Shown: positions 50,263 through 59,966, counted from the first letter of the stretch. The stretch is 64,000 bases of DNA from Flexivirga meconopsidis (GCF_026162425.1 NZ_JAOBQJ010000001.1:1-64000), one strand, 5' to 3'. Made by a program: numbers and translations. The notes: generated from the letters alone by a model not told the origin.

Positions 50263-53200
50263 CGCTCCTGCTCCTTCCGGCCATCGACCCGGCCGTCGAG
50301 CAGGTCCGAGATCTCGAGCACGAGAGCAACCGGCGGCTGCCAGGAGAAGACACCGGTCGGCTGACCGTCGATCATCGGGGTCGCCTCCCCCGCCATACCG
50401 CGCAGGTAGAGGTAGAGCACCCCGCCGAGATGGCGTCCGGGTGCGTAGTCGGGCAGTCGCCACCGCAGATAGCGGTGCAGCACCACGGCATACAAGAGCG
50501 CCTGGAGGGGATAGTCCGAGTGCCCCATCGCGGCGGCCAGCTGGTCGGGACCATACGCACCGAGCAGCAACGGCTGGTCGGCCGCGCCCAGCCAGTTGGT
50601 CTTGTAGTCGGCGACCAGATAGCGATCGCCCACCCGCAGCACGACGTCGATCGAACCGGTCAGATAGCCGCGCAGCACCTGTCCGCCGACGACCTCGTGG
50701 TCGAGCAGATCTGCGTAGGGCAGCAGCGGGTCGCCCGCCGGGAGGTGACGACGCAGGATGGCTGCCAGCTCGCCGAGAGTGACTCGTTCGGCAACCCGAT
50801 CCCGGTCGTCACCGCCCACCAGTGGGATCTCGAAGTCCAACTCTGCCAACCGGTTTCGGCCGATCATGCGCAGGTTTTGTCCCGCGGCGAGGGGACCGAG
50901 CGGAGTGTCGTAGACCGGCAGGATCGCGTCTACCAGCGCGGCCGGCTCGAGGTCGACCGGCCAACGCAACAGCTCTTCGCGTACCCGCGCGGCCACCTCG
51001 GCGCGCAGGTCGGTCGCCTCGGGGTCGGCGAGCTCGAGCACGGCGTGCACCAACGACCCGAACGTCGCCCCGACCGGCAGATCCGCCATCGGGGATGGCA
51101 GGTGGGTGCCCGGGGCGGACCGGTCGATCCGGTCCGGCAGGACGATCTCGGGCTCGTCCGCCTTGACCTGGACTTCCGGCTCGCTGCTCACCCCGTCGAC
51201 CAGCGGGATGTCCTCGATCGCCCGGCTCAGTGCGCTGTATGACGTGCGTCGCCATTCGGCGTCGATCGTGCGGGTGAAGTCGCGCACGGCCAGTTCGACC
51301 TCGACGGCGGGCATCCGGACCCGCTCCTGCACCAGGTCGTCCGCCAACTCCCACCGCGGGCCGCCGGCGACCGCCCAGGCGTCGAGCACCTGCCGCATCC
51401 GCGTGCTGTCGGGCAGTGCCACCACGTCGTTGATGCGGCCGTCCGGATCTTGGTCTCCCGGTTGGCGATCGAGCAGCAGCCGGTGCAGCGCGGACGCGGT
51501 GACCGTCGATCCGCGCGGCCACCAGACGACGACCTGTGACTTGGCGCGGGTCACCGCGACGTAGAACAAGCGCAATGACTCCCCGGCGTCTTCCGCACGG
51601 GCCAGCGACTCCAGCCGGCCGTCCTCACCGCCGACGTCCAGCGACCGGATCGGCGGCTCACCGGTCTGGTGCAGCAGCGGGACGCTCAGCTTGCGCGGCA
51701 CGCTGCGGTCACCGGCGAACGGCAGGTAGACCACGGGATACTCCAGGCCCTTGCTGCCGTGGATGGTGGACAACTGCACCGCCTGCGCGTCGCTGTCGAG
51801 CCGGCGAGCGCGGGCGTCTCCGCTGGCCGGCCGGTCATGCTGCGACTGTTCGTGCAGCCAGCCGATCAGGGCGGGCAGCCCGCGGGCGCCGTCCAGCCCA
51901 GCGGCGTGTAGTGACTCGGCGATGTGTCGCAGGTCGGTGAGTTCGCGCTCCCCGCCGACGAGGCGCAATACCCGCGCCGGCAGCCCTCGCGCACCCGCTG
52001 CCTCGAAAACAGCTGCTATGCCTCGCTTTCCGTAGATCGCTGCCCACACTCGCAGAGTGGCGGCGATTTCGTCGGTCAACCGCTCCCCACCTTCGTCGAG
52101 CTCGGCCGCCCGAACCCCGAAGAACGGCGTCAGTGCTGCGGCACGCACCAGATTGGATCGGTGCGGCTGATCCATCGCCTCCAGCAGGGTGCGCCACGCG
52201 CGCGCGGCAGGCGTGTGGAAGACACTGCCCGCGCCACTGACGACAGCCGGGATGCCGACCGTCCGGAGTTCGTCCTGGACCATCGCCAGCTGCGCGTTGG
52301 TGGCGGCGAGGACCGCGATGTCGTTCGGGCGGATCGGGCGCGGTCCGGCGTCATCGTCATACGTGGCACCAGAACTCAGCAGCCGGGCGATGTCCCGGGC
52401 CGCGTCGCGCGCCAGGAACGGCCGCAGCGCATCGACCAGCACGGTGTCACCGTCGCGACTGAGGCCGGTGCCGACCTGGGCGGTGTCGACGACCCGCAGC
52501 CGGATCGGGTGCGCGACCGGCGCGCCGGACAGTCGGCTGTCGGCACGGTGGGCCTGCACGTCGTGCACCCGGATCTGCGGGTCACCAAGGGCGCTACCGC
52601 CGAGCAGGACGCCGACCGCCTCGACCAACGGCCGGTCGGAGCGCCAGTTGGTGGCGAGCGTATGGCGAACCCCGGCGCTGCCTGCCGCCTGGAGGTAGGT
52701 GACGACGTCGCCGCCACGGAAGGCGTAGATCGCCTGCTTCGGATCGCCGATCAGCACCATCGTGGCGTGGCCGTTGAACGCCAGGTCGAAGACCTCCCAC
52801 TGGACCGGGTCGGTGTCCTGGAACTCGTCAATGAGCACGACCTTCCACTGGCGGCGCATCCGCTCGCGCGCCGGCGCGTCCTCGGCGCGCAGCGCACCGG
52901 CCAGGCCGGTCAACAGGTCGTCATAGCTGAGCAGGCCCAGTCGCCTCTTACGACGCGCCATCTCGGCGCGCACCGCGGACGCGAAACCGACGCGGCGGGC
53001 GGCGACAGTGCCTGGGTCGGCGTCGGTGGGCAGTAACGCGGCCTCCGGGTCGCCGACGACCGTGCGAGCGATGTGCAGCGCCTCCCGATAGCTGAATTCG
53101 GGCGTGCCAGCCTGCCCGGCGAAACCGCGGACGTAGAGGTCGTCGACGACCTCGACCAGCAGATCGTCCAGGTCGTCGACCAACTGGGCGTCGGCGTCGG

Positions 53201-53627
53201 TGTCACCGGCCACGCCGAGGCCGTCCAACACCCGCTGGCAGAACTGGTGGATCGTCGCGATGGTCGCTTCGTCGAACGACGCCAGTGCCTGCCGGAGTCG
53301 CCCGGCGCGAGCACGCTGCTCCTCCGGCGTCGTGTCGAGCAGCAGGCGGATGAGCGGGTCGTCGCCGGCCTGTGCCGGGTCGTCGAGCGCGGTCCAGGCC
53401 GCGACGAGCTGCTCGCGCACCCGCTCCCTGAGCTCCTGGGAAGCAGCCCGGCCGAAGGTGACCACGAGCAGCTCGTCGAGGGTGTGCACCCCCTCGGCGA
53501 CGTACCGGGTCACCAGCGCCGCGATCGTCCACGTCTTGCCGGTGCCGGCGCTCGCCTCGAGCACGGTGGTGCCGGTCGGCAGCGGTCCGCGGATGTCGAA
53601 GGCCGTCTCCACCGAGTGATTCGTCAT
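50259..53627 (-). CDS. recB: exodeoxyribonuclease V beta subunit RecB
   Basis: This 1122-residue protein joins a UvrD-type helicase to a nuclease. Walker A is ASAGTGKT (25-32); VVLIDEFQDTDPVQWEVF is motif II; LSTIHGSKGLEYPVVYLP is motif V and FYVAVTRAKSQVVVWW motif VI. Near residue 1000 the nuclease shows GSIDVVLRVGDRYLVADYKTN with Asp and Lys of the D-x-K site, matching E. coli RecB. It degrades linear DNA and loads RecA after a Chi-like signal, which is unknown in this genus. Start ATG 53627 overlaps recC by four bases. Confidence 0.95.
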   Translation of the reverse strand: MTNHSVETAFDIRGPLPTGTTVLEASAGTGKTWTIAALVTRYVAEGVHTLDELLVVTFGRAASQELRERVREQLVAAWTALDDPAQAGDDPLIRLLLDTTPEEQRARAGRLRQALASFDEATIATIHQFCQRVLDGLGVAGDTDADAQLVDDLDDLLVEVVDDLYVRGFAGQAGTPEFSYREALHIARTVVGDPEAALLPTDADPGTVAARRVGFASAVRAEMARRKRRLGLLSYDDLLTGLAGALRAEDAPARERMRRQWKVVLIDEFQDTDPVQWEVFDLAFNGHATMVLIGDPKQAIYAFRGGDVVTYLQAAGSAGVRHTLATNWRSDRPLVEAVGVLLGGSALGDPQIRVHDVQAHRADSRLSGAPVAHPIRLRVVDTAQVGTGLSRDGDTVLVDALRPFLARDAARDIARLLSSGATYDDDAGPRPIRPNDIAVLAATNAQLAMVQDELRTVGIPAVVSGAGSVFHTPAARAWRTLLEAMDQPHRSNLVRAAALTPFFGVRAAELDEGGERLTDEIAATLRVWAAIYGKRGIAAVFEAAGARGLPARVLRLVGGERELTDLRHIAESLHAAGLDGARGLPALIGWLHEQSQHDRPASGDARARRLDSDAQAVQLSTIHGSKGLEYPVVYLPFAGDRSVPRKLSVPLLHQTGEPPIRSLDVGGEDGRLESLARAEDAGESLRLFYVAVTRAKSQVVVWWPRGSTVTASALHRLLLDRQPGDQDPDGRINDVVALPDSTRMRQVLDAWAVAGGPRWELADDLVQERVRMPAVEVELAVRDFTRTIDAEWRRTSYSALSRAIEDIPLVDGVSSEPEVQVKADEPEIVLPDRIDRSAPGTHLPSPMADLPVGATFGSLVHAVLELADPEATDLRAEVAARVREELLRWPVDLEPAALVDAILPVYDTPLGPLAAGQNLRMIGRNRLAELDFEIPLVGGDDRDRVAERVTLGELAAILRRHLPAGDPLLPYADLLDHEVVGGQVLRGYLTGSIDVVLRVGDRYLVADYKTNWLGAADQPLLLGAYGPDQLAAAMGHSDYPLQALLYAVVLHRYLRWRLPDYAPGRHLGGVLYLYLRGMAGEATPMIDGQPTGVFSWQPPVALVLEISDLLDGRVDGRKEQER

Positions 53628-56600
53628 GTCACCACCCGCTGGGCCTCCAGTGGCGGACTCCACACGCGCAGGGCGTACTGGCCGAGACGGCTGGTCGCGG
53701 CGTTCCACGCCTCCTCGGGCAACGGCCGCTCGGCCTGCAACGCCGCGAAGTCGATCACCCCGCCCCGGATCAGCACCTGGGCCTCGTCCTCCTGCTCGCC
53801 GGCGATGCGCCGGTCACCGAATCCGGAGGATTCCCAGTCGCGTCGGGCAGCGCTGGCTGCGGTGACGGTCTTGTCCGGGGAGCGCCGCAGCTTTTCGGCG
53901 TAGGCGAGGGAGGTCCGCAGCGGCAACGGAATCGGCGTGCGCATGCCCCGGTCATAAACGTCGACCAGCTGCATGAGGATCGTCATCGCCGCCTGCTGAT
54001 CGAGTGGCCCGGCGAGGTAGCCGCCGGGCACCTTCGGACGGTAGGAGGGCTTGACGAAACCTGCGGTCGCCGCCTGCCACGGCCGATCAGGCACTGCGGC
54101 CGCGAGCGTCACGAGCTGGATCCAGGACGCCAGTCGCTGCTTGGCGCGCAGCGTTGAATAAGTCACTGCGACAACGCGATCGCCGTGCAGATCGGTGATC
54201 GTGCCGGTCAATCGGCGCCCGTCGGGCAGCAGCAAATCGACGTCGAGACTGGTCGCGTCCTGCTGCAGCAACGGCAGGGCCTTCTCCCGCACCTGCCGCA
54301 CACTGTCGATGACCTCGGAGACGATGCCGCGGCCCAGCTCTCCAGGAGGTATGGCGCCACGCAGTTGCTCCATGCGCGCGACCGCGTCGGGGGTGGCACC
54401 GGCCAGCGACTCGCGCAGGGCACGATCGCCGATCTGCCACTTGCCGAGTCCGTCGAGCTCGATCGGCATTGCGTCGCCGGGTTCGTCCTGCTCGAACGGC
54501 AGCGCGACATCGAGCCGGCGACGCACGAAATGCCGTGCTGGGTCGGCGAAGAAGCCGAGCAGGTCGGCGAGCTCGAGCTGATCACCGGGCACCTTCGGCA
54601 GCTGCGCGGTCAGCAGCGGCCCCCGCTCGGTGCGCTCACCACGTGCGGCGCGGGCACCCGCGAGTGCATGCCGGTCGAAACTGAACGCGTGCGGTGATCC
54701 GAGGGCACCGGGTGTCAGATTGCGGGGATCGAAGGGCTGCAACGGATGCCGCGTCACCACTGCGCGGTCCGCCGGGAAGGTGGCGGTCGCGCGCACCGCG
54801 TCGATGAGCTCGCCCAGTGGCGCCGCAGGCGGTTTGGGTGCGCCGGTGTGCTCACCGGCGCCGGAGTAGGTGACCACGAGGTGGTCCTGCGCCGCCAGCA
54901 CCGCGTCGAGCAGCAGCTGCCGGTCCTCACTGCGCACGTCTCGCTCGCCGGTCAGTGGCCGCCGGGCCAGCACATCGTCGCCGTCGACCGCGCCGAGCCG
55001 TGGAAACGCGCCGTCGTCCAGCCCCACCAGTGCGATCACCCGGTGCGGCACGGACCGCATCGGCATCATCGTGCACACCGTGAGGGTGCCGGTGCGGAAG
55101 TTGGACCGGGTCGCCCGGCTGCGCAGCTGAGTCCGCAGCAGGTGCCGGATGTCGCTCAGCCGCAGCGTCGCGTCGGCAGCGGCGAGCTCTTGCACCGTTG
55201 CCAGCTCGCCCTCGAACTGCGCTTGTTGCCAGGCATTTTCGCGGCTCACCTCGGCGAGCGCAGTGACACCCTCGACCAGGGCCGTGGTCCACTCGCGCAC
55301 CGTGCTGGCGGCGTCGAGGGCAGCGACGCACGCAGCGAGTCGGTCGATGAGCTCGGCGAATCTGCCGACCAGGTCGATGTCGCCACTCGCGACGTCGTCA
55401 AGAGGCAGCGTGTCACCGGGTGTCGTGCCGTGCTCGGAGTCGGTCGTCACACCGAGCAGCATCCGGTCCAGCCCGAACCGCCAAGTGTTCTGCGCGACGT
55501 GCTGCAACGCGAAACGGGATCGGTGGTCGGCGTCCAGGCCCCAGCGGATCTCGGCCTCCTGCACCCAGGTGGCGATGCGCTCCAACTCGTCGTCGTCGAA
55601 TCGGAAGCGCCGTCGCACCGGCTCGACCGCGATCAGCGATCGCACCTCACTCGCGGTCACCCGGCCGGAGGTGAAATCGACCAGCGCAGTGGCGATTTCG
55701 AGTAGCGAGTTGGTTGCGGCCGGGGCCCGGTCGGCGAGCTTGACCCGCAGCTGGTGCGCCGGGTGCCCCGCGCCCGGCCCACCGTCACCGGCGGCGGCGA
55801 GACCGAAAGCCGCCTGGAACAGCGGGGTGTATGCCTCGACGTCGGGGCACATGACGAGGATGTCCCGAGGTTCGAGCGTCGCATCATCCTGCAGCAGTCC
55901 GGTGAGCACCTCGCGCAGCACCTCGACCTGACGCGCCGGGCCGTGGCATGCGTGCACCTGGACCGAGCGGTCGTCGGGCGAGACCGCGCGCGCGGCACGC
56001 TCGGCGGCATCCGGCGCGCGGTTGCCCCGCAGGTCGGTCTGCAGCCGCTGCAGGACCGTCGTCGGAGCCGATGGGTCCGCACTCGCCGTCGTCACGTCCT
56101 CGGCGTCCGGCAGCGTGCGCTGCAACTCACGAGCGTCGCGCCCGAGCGACGCCAGCAAAGGGTGCCGGGCAAGCGCCGCGCTTCGGTCGTCGGCCCGCGG
56201 TATGACGCCTCGCGCGCCCGCCTCGTGCAGACGAGCCCAAAGCACCGCGGACGGCTGCGGCAACCACAGGTGCACGTCACGCTGCTCACCCAGGGCGGCC
56301 AAGATCTCCAGCTCGCTTGCGGGCAACCGGGTGTGCCCGAACATCGAGAGGCGGGAAGGGAGTTCACCTCTCGGCGTCGGATCCTGTCCCGACCGCAGGG
56401 TGACCAAGGCGGCGGAGTGCCGCTCGTCCGGGGCAGGTTGGTCGACCTGGTCCAGCAACCGGCACCACAGGTGGGCCTGCCAGCTCAGATCCGGGTCGAG
56501 GTCACCCCCACAACCGTCGGTCATCCGGCCGGCCCGCCAGTCGACCAGCAGCGTCGGCCGTTGCGTCGCGTAGGACGCGAAAAGGCCGGCGATCCGGCGC

Positions 56601-57013
56601 GCCACCGCGTAGCGCCGCCCGGACCGGTGCTCGGCGTCCGGTCCGGCGGAGTGGTGTCCGAGGTGGGCGGCGAGAGTGGCGCACCAGGGCTCGTCGAGAC
56701 TCGCGTCGATGACCTCCAGCAGCGGCCAGACCAGTCGGTCCGGGTGCCACGGGTCGTCCCGGTCTCGCCCGGTGAGCAAGGCGACCAGCGAGTGCGGGGC
56801 GAGGAACCGCACACCGGCGCAGACACCGTCGTCTCGTCCCTGCGAGGTGCCGAGGTGATGCGACAGGCGCTGGGTGAGCCACCGCTCGACACCGCGGGTC
56901 GGGACGATCACCAGCTCCTGCTCGAACGGGTCGGGCAGCGGTTGCGCCAGCAGCCGCCCGAGCCCGTCGGCGAGCGGGCCGGTGCGCTCCGCTCGGTGCA
57001 GGATGAGGGCCAC
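53624..57013 (-). CDS. recC: exodeoxyribonuclease V gamma subunit RecC
   Basis: This 1129-residue subunit begins LILHRAERTGPLADGLGRLL and has LPDPFEQELVIVPTRGVERWL, EPRDILVMCPDVEAYTPLF, GTLTVCTMMPMRSVPHRVIA and GLDDGAFPR, all marks of RecC. It is a helicase-like scaffold without catalytic residues that reads the recombination signal in RecBCD. The start is GTG 57013. It heads the leftward operon recC-recB-recD, in which each junction is a four-base overlap, so subunit stoichiometry is probably set by coupled translation. Confidence 0.92.
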   Translation of the reverse strand: MALILHRAERTGPLADGLGRLLAQPLPDPFEQELVIVPTRGVERWLTQRLSHHLGTSQGRDDGVCAGVRFLAPHSLVALLTGRDRDDPWHPDRLVWPLLEVIDASLDEPWCATLAAHLGHHSAGPDAEHRSGRRYAVARRIAGLFASYATQRPTLLVDWRAGRMTDGCGGDLDPDLSWQAHLWCRLLDQVDQPAPDERHSAALVTLRSGQDPTPRGELPSRLSMFGHTRLPASELEILAALGEQRDVHLWLPQPSAVLWARLHEAGARGVIPRADDRSAALARHPLLASLGRDARELQRTLPDAEDVTTASADPSAPTTVLQRLQTDLRGNRAPDAAERAARAVSPDDRSVQVHACHGPARQVEVLREVLTGLLQDDATLEPRDILVMCPDVEAYTPLFQAAFGLAAAGDGGPGAGHPAHQLRVKLADRAPAATNSLLEIATALVDFTSGRVTASEVRSLIAVEPVRRRFRFDDDELERIATWVQEAEIRWGLDADHRSRFALQHVAQNTWRFGLDRMLLGVTTDSEHGTTPGDTLPLDDVASGDIDLVGRFAELIDRLAACVAALDAASTVREWTTALVEGVTALAEVSRENAWQQAQFEGELATVQELAAADATLRLSDIRHLLRTQLRSRATRSNFRTGTLTVCTMMPMRSVPHRVIALVGLDDGAFPRLGAVDGDDVLARRPLTGERDVRSEDRQLLLDAVLAAQDHLVVTYSGAGEHTGAPKPPAAPLGELIDAVRATATFPADRAVVTRHPLQPFDPRNLTPGALGSPHAFSFDRHALAGARAARGERTERGPLLTAQLPKVPGDQLELADLLGFFADPARHFVRRRLDVALPFEQDEPGDAMPIELDGLGKWQIGDRALRESLAGATPDAVARMEQLRGAIPPGELGRGIVSEVIDSVRQVREKALPLLQQDATSLDVDLLLPDGRRLTGTITDLHGDRVVAVTYSTLRAKQRLASWIQLVTLAAAVPDRPWQAATAGFVKPSYRPKVPGGYLAGPLDQQAAMTILMQLVDVYDRGMRTPIPLPLRTSLAYAEKLRRSPDKTVTAASAARRDWESSGFGDRRIAGEQEDEAQVLIRGGVIDFAALQAERPLPEEAWNAATSRLGQYALRVWSPPLEAQRVVT

Positions 57014-57138
57014 GGGCCGACCCTATTGCCTGCGTCGGACATGGTTCGGGGGCGGATCCGACACGCCCGAAGAACGGGCACCATTGCGATTCGTCATACG
57101 CTGGGTGGTTATAAGCACACCCGGGAAGGAGCCCGATC
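57014..57138. promoter_or_regulatory. divergent promoter region between recC and the MT0933-like gene
   Basis: TATAAG at 57110-57115 is a good -10 box for the rightward gene, whose AAGGAG ribosome site lies at 57126-57131 before GTG 57139. Leftward signals for recC are not clear. The spacer contains one GTCATAC word. Confidence 0.5.
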
Positions 57139-57495
57139 GTGGCAAACAACGACCAGGTCAAGAAGGCCGGAGACGCCGCCCAGCAGGCCAAGGCGAAGGC
57201 CGGGCAACTCGCCCACGACAACCGCGACAAGATCCGTGGCGCACTCGGCAAGCTCGCCTCGACGATCGACAACAAGACGTCGCACAAGTACTCCGACAAG
57301 ATCAACAAGGCCAAGGACGCCGCGCTCAAGGGCGCCGACAAGCTCGCCGACCAGGCACCAGGCACGCAGACACCTGGCGGTCAGCCGACCGGGGACCAGG
57401 CACCCGGCGCGCCGACCGGCCAGACCCCGCCGCAGACCCCGCCGGTGGGCCAGCAACCGCCGGCCGGGCAGACCCCACCCCCGCCCGCTCCCTGA
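57139..57495 (+). CDS. MT0933-like antitoxin family protein
   Basis: This 118-residue protein has a Lys-rich helical N-terminal half, KKAGDAAQQAKAKAGQLAHD and NRDKIRGALGKLASTIDNKT, then HKYSDKINKAKDAALKGADK, which matches the actinobacterial MT0933/Rv0909 antitoxin family, and a Pro/Gly/Gln-rich disordered tail. Members are assigned as antitoxins, though many solo copies have no toxin beside them, and none is seen here. GTG 57139 has a strong AAGGAG site. A strong hairpin ends the transcript. Confidence 0.75.
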   Translation: MANNDQVKKAGDAAQQAKAKAGQLAHDNRDKIRGALGKLASTIDNKTSHKYSDKINKAKDAALKGADKLADQAPGTQTPGGQPTGDQAPGAPTGQTPPQTPPVGQQPPAGQTPPPPAP

Positions 57496-57517
57496 TCGAG
57501 CGGCGCGCAATCACGAC

Positions 57518-57556
57518 GCGAGGACCACGAATCCGATCCGGATTCGTGGTCCTCGC
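57518..57556. terminator. perfect 18-bp hairpin after the MT0933-like gene
   Basis: GCGAGGACCACGAATCCG (57518-57535), loop ATC and CGGATTCGTGGTCCTCGC (57539-57556) pair exactly. It lies between the antitoxin gene and the convergent DUF3068 gene. Confidence 0.8.
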
Positions 57557-57867
57557 ATTACGTTGCTGGGCACCTCGCACCCCGGTGGTTTTCACCTGTT
57601 TGTGAGCTTCACAAACACGCAGAACCCGTCAATCACATCTTGGTTCGTTTTGCAATGAGATGACATCGACACGATCACCGTGGCGAAGATTCGGAATGGA
57701 CGAGGTCCCGATGACAGATCGACTCAGCCAAGGGAGCGTCGTGCTGTCCGGCAACGCCGACGCCTCGCTCGACCTACGTGCGCATTGACTTGAGCCTTCC
57801 GCAATCCATCGAGGCGGTGGACTCGGCCCCTCGGTCTGACAACTGATCACACTGCGCCCGCGAGGCG
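57557..57867. other. AT-richer spacer with a 9-bp palindrome and a possible tiny ORF
   Basis: TGTTTGTGA-GCT-TCACAAACA at 57597-57617 is a perfect inverted repeat of operator size. A possible 25-codon ORF at 57711-57788 (MTDRLSQGSVVLSGNADASL...) has GAGG upstream. I see no larger gene. The region has clearly lower GC than its flanks. Confidence 0.45.
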
Positions 57868-58872
57868 TCAGGTCCGATCGGCGAACTCGTCGTCGGGCTG
57901 CGTGGCCGACTCCTCGTCATCCGGCCCGTTCATCCGGCCGGTGCCGGACGCGGATCCCGGTCGGCGACCGAGCAGCACCGCGAGCGCCGCGCCCCCGATC
58001 AGCAGCAGTACGCCGAGAATCCCGAGCACCCACGGCGCGATCTTGAGCGCCTTCAATTGCATTGCCTTGGTTTTGTATTCGTCGACGTTCGCCTTCACCG
58101 TGGCGTCGTCCATGATCGTCGCGGTGCGCACCAGCGGCACCGGGTCGTGACCGGGGATGCTCACCGTCTGGGTCTGCCGCTCCTCGACCTTCATGAAGAC
58201 GCCGGTCTGCGGGTCGGCCCACACGGTGCGCTGATTGGCGTAGGCGCGGTCGGCGTTTTGCGCCGGGCTGTCCTGGCCGAGGCCGAAGAGGAAACCTGGC
58301 ACCTCGAACTTGGTGTAGACCGTCGGCGGGATGTCGACGACGTACTTGTAGGTCTGCATCCCCTCGATGGACTCGGTCCCGACATACTTCATCCCGATCG
58401 CCTTGCCGAGCGTGCCGTCCCAGTAGGGATAGCTGCGGCCCTTCACCAGATCGAACGGGAATTTGATCGTGTAGCCCTGTGTCTGCACCGGTTTGCCGTT
58501 GGCGTTCTCGTCCGGGATGCGCACCGGCAGTCCGGTGTGCCGGTCGACCGCGTAGTGGGCCGTCGAGGCGTCCATAGGCGGCGGCTTGCCGTTGTTGTCG
58601 GAATACTGCCACTTGTCGAGGACGATGGCGTTGCCGCCGACCCGCTTGCTCTCCTCCTTGTCGACCGCGACCGTGAGCCGGGTGGTCATCGGCGCGGTGC
58701 GGTACTTCAGGGTGTCGGCATCGAAGAAGTACGCCTTCGGGTCGGTCAACGACTGACTGGTGTTGATGTCCTTGGGTATGACGGCAAGCTTGTCGTAGGC
58801 GTAGAACTTCAGCATCAGCGCCATCGTCAGGAAGAAGGCGCCGAAACCGATCACAACAGCGGACTTACGCAC
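57868..58872 (-). CDS. DUF3068 membrane-anchored protein
   Basis: This 334-residue protein has an N-terminal membrane segment (AVVIGFGAFFLTMALMLKFY), a large external domain and a second membrane segment near the C-terminus (IAPWVLGILGVLLLIGGAAL) followed by an acidic, arginine-containing tail. The repeated WxDP, YVVDIPP and KFPFDLVKG segments fit DUF3068, known in mycobacteria and relatives as a porin-PorA-like family, but a pore is not shown here. The start is GTG 58872 with GAAGGAA upstream. It is one of two leftward genes before the TetR locus. Confidence 0.85.
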   Translation of the reverse strand: MRKSAVVIGFGAFFLTMALMLKFYAYDKLAVIPKDINTSQSLTDPKAYFFDADTLKYRTAPMTTRLTVAVDKEESKRVGGNAIVLDKWQYSDNNGKPPPMDASTAHYAVDRHTGLPVRIPDENANGKPVQTQGYTIKFPFDLVKGRSYPYWDGTLGKAIGMKYVGTESIEGMQTYKYVVDIPPTVYTKFEVPGFLFGLGQDSPAQNADRAYANQRTVWADPQTGVFMKVEERQTQTVSIPGHDPVPLVRTATIMDDATVKANVDEYKTKAMQLKALKIAPWVLGILGVLLLIGGAALAVLLGRRPGSASGTGRMNGPDDEESATQPDDEFADRT

Positions 58873-58919
58873 GGGGATTCCTTCGTTCGGAGTGGCGGCG
58901 AACCTACCGCAGAGTCAGT

Positions 58920-59879
58920 TCAACTGAGCACAACCTGGGCGAAGTCGTCGACCGAGTCGACGAGCTCGCGCAGACCGGCGTCTTCCAAGGGGTAGTGCCC
59001 GGCTCCGGGCAGTGTCACCTCGTCGACCGCGACCTGGGTGATGCGATCGAGCACCGGCCTGCTCAGCTCGCGCGGCGACCAGCGGTCGTTCTGCGGCTGC
59101 GTCAGCAGGATCGGGCAGGCGTCGAACGCGGCCGGCTCAACCGCCGGCTGGTAGTCGAGGTAGCTCGCGAGGAACTTGATGCTGACCCAGTTGCCTGCCG
59201 AACTGCGGTCTCGCAGAAAGGTTTTCAACGCGGCGCGGTCGTTGACCAGTGCGGTCATCTTCGAGGCGAGCGTCATCGGGTACTTCATCTTGGCCATCGG
59301 CGTCCGCGCCGACATACGCAACATCGGCACTCCCAGCCGAGAGCTGACGATGTCGTGCGCCGTCTCGTCGCGCACCTGCTGGAAGCGCTGGTCGAGGAAG
59401 GTCATCCCGACCAGACCGCGCAGCGAATCCGCCGGCGCGGCGGCGGCCACGTGATAGCCGAGCATGCCGCCCGCACTCAGGCCGTAGAAGACGGTCGGTT
59501 TGGGATCGCGGGAGTTCTCCGCCTCCAGGAAATCGACCATGAGCTGCACCCAGTCGTCGTATGACGGGGTGCGCCCCTTCGCGACAGTCGTCATGCCGTA
59601 GCCCAGGTTGTCGGGGGCGACCACGTCATACCCACGCTCAGCGAGCGGCCGGCCGAGGATGAGCGACATCTGCCGGCCGTTGGTGCCGACGCCATGGTGC
59701 AGCACGACGCGCGCCTGCCCGGCCGGGTTGCGGTATCGGTCGAGGTGCACCTGGTGCCCGAACCAGTCCCAGTGCTCCTCCTCCGGCGCCGTTTCGTCGG
59801 TCAGCCGCAGCCGTTCGGGGAGGAACTCCTGCTGGTCGCGCCAGGCGCGCTCATCGCGGTAGTAACGGCGTGCGGTCAT
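58920..59879 (-). CDS. alpha/beta hydrolase
   Basis: This 319-residue hydrolase has VVLHHGVGTNGRQM (oxyanion region), VVAPDNLGYGMT, the serine elbow VFYGLSAGGMLGYH, TQPQNDRWSPREL with a possible acid and LPGAGHYPLED with the histidine. Its long cap (about residues 160-240) suggests a bulky or lipophilic substrate. ATG 59879 has GGAG upstream. It is divergent from a TetR gene with a palindromic operator between them, so it is probably induced by the TetR ligand, which may be its own substrate. Confidence 0.85.
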   Translation of the reverse strand: MTARRYYRDERAWRDQQEFLPERLRLTDETAPEEEHWDWFGHQVHLDRYRNPAGQARVVLHHGVGTNGRQMSLILGRPLAERGYDVVAPDNLGYGMTTVAKGRTPSYDDWVQLMVDFLEAENSRDPKPTVFYGLSAGGMLGYHVAAAAPADSLRGLVGMTFLDQRFQQVRDETAHDIVSSRLGVPMLRMSARTPMAKMKYPMTLASKMTALVNDRAALKTFLRDRSSAGNWVSIKFLASYLDYQPAVEPAAFDACPILLTQPQNDRWSPRELSRPVLDRITQVAVDEVTLPGAGHYPLEDAGLRELVDSVDDFAQVVLS

Positions 59880-59921
59880 CGAGAGCTCCAGACTCCAGTT
59901 GGTGACGATCAATTCACTCTA

Positions 59922-59935
59922 TGCCATATGTGGCA
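59922..59935. promoter_or_regulatory. operator-like palindrome TGCCATATGTGGCA
   Basis: The near-perfect palindrome has TGCCA/TGGCA arms and lies in the 93-base divergent spacer. Related words ATGCCATA (59950 region) and ATAATGTGGC (59962-59971) suggest further half-sites. TetR regulators usually bind such sites at their own promoter. Confidence 0.55.
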
Positions 59936-59960
59936 CTGGATGCCATACACCTGTCTGCGA

Positions 59961-59966
59961 CATAAT
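59961..59966 (+). promoter_or_regulatory. -10 box (CATAAT) of the TetR gene, leaderless
   Basis: CATAAT, then six bases, then GTG 59973. A TetR bound to the palindrome just upstream would block this promoter. Confidence 0.4.

Noticed and set aside
49101-51242. 713-codon plus-strand open frame across recD and recB
   Set aside because: Antisense to two genes with complete helicase motifs; composition is Arg/Pro/Ala-rich and no motif is seen.
57139-57495. Toxin-antitoxin pair
   Set aside because: The MT0933-like protein has no adjacent toxin gene; the next genes are recC and a DUF3068 protein, so only the family name supports an antitoxin role.
55754-57658. 634-codon plus-strand open frame over recC
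   Set aside because: Antisense shadow; it joins the recC region to the antitoxin gene in the wrong frame.
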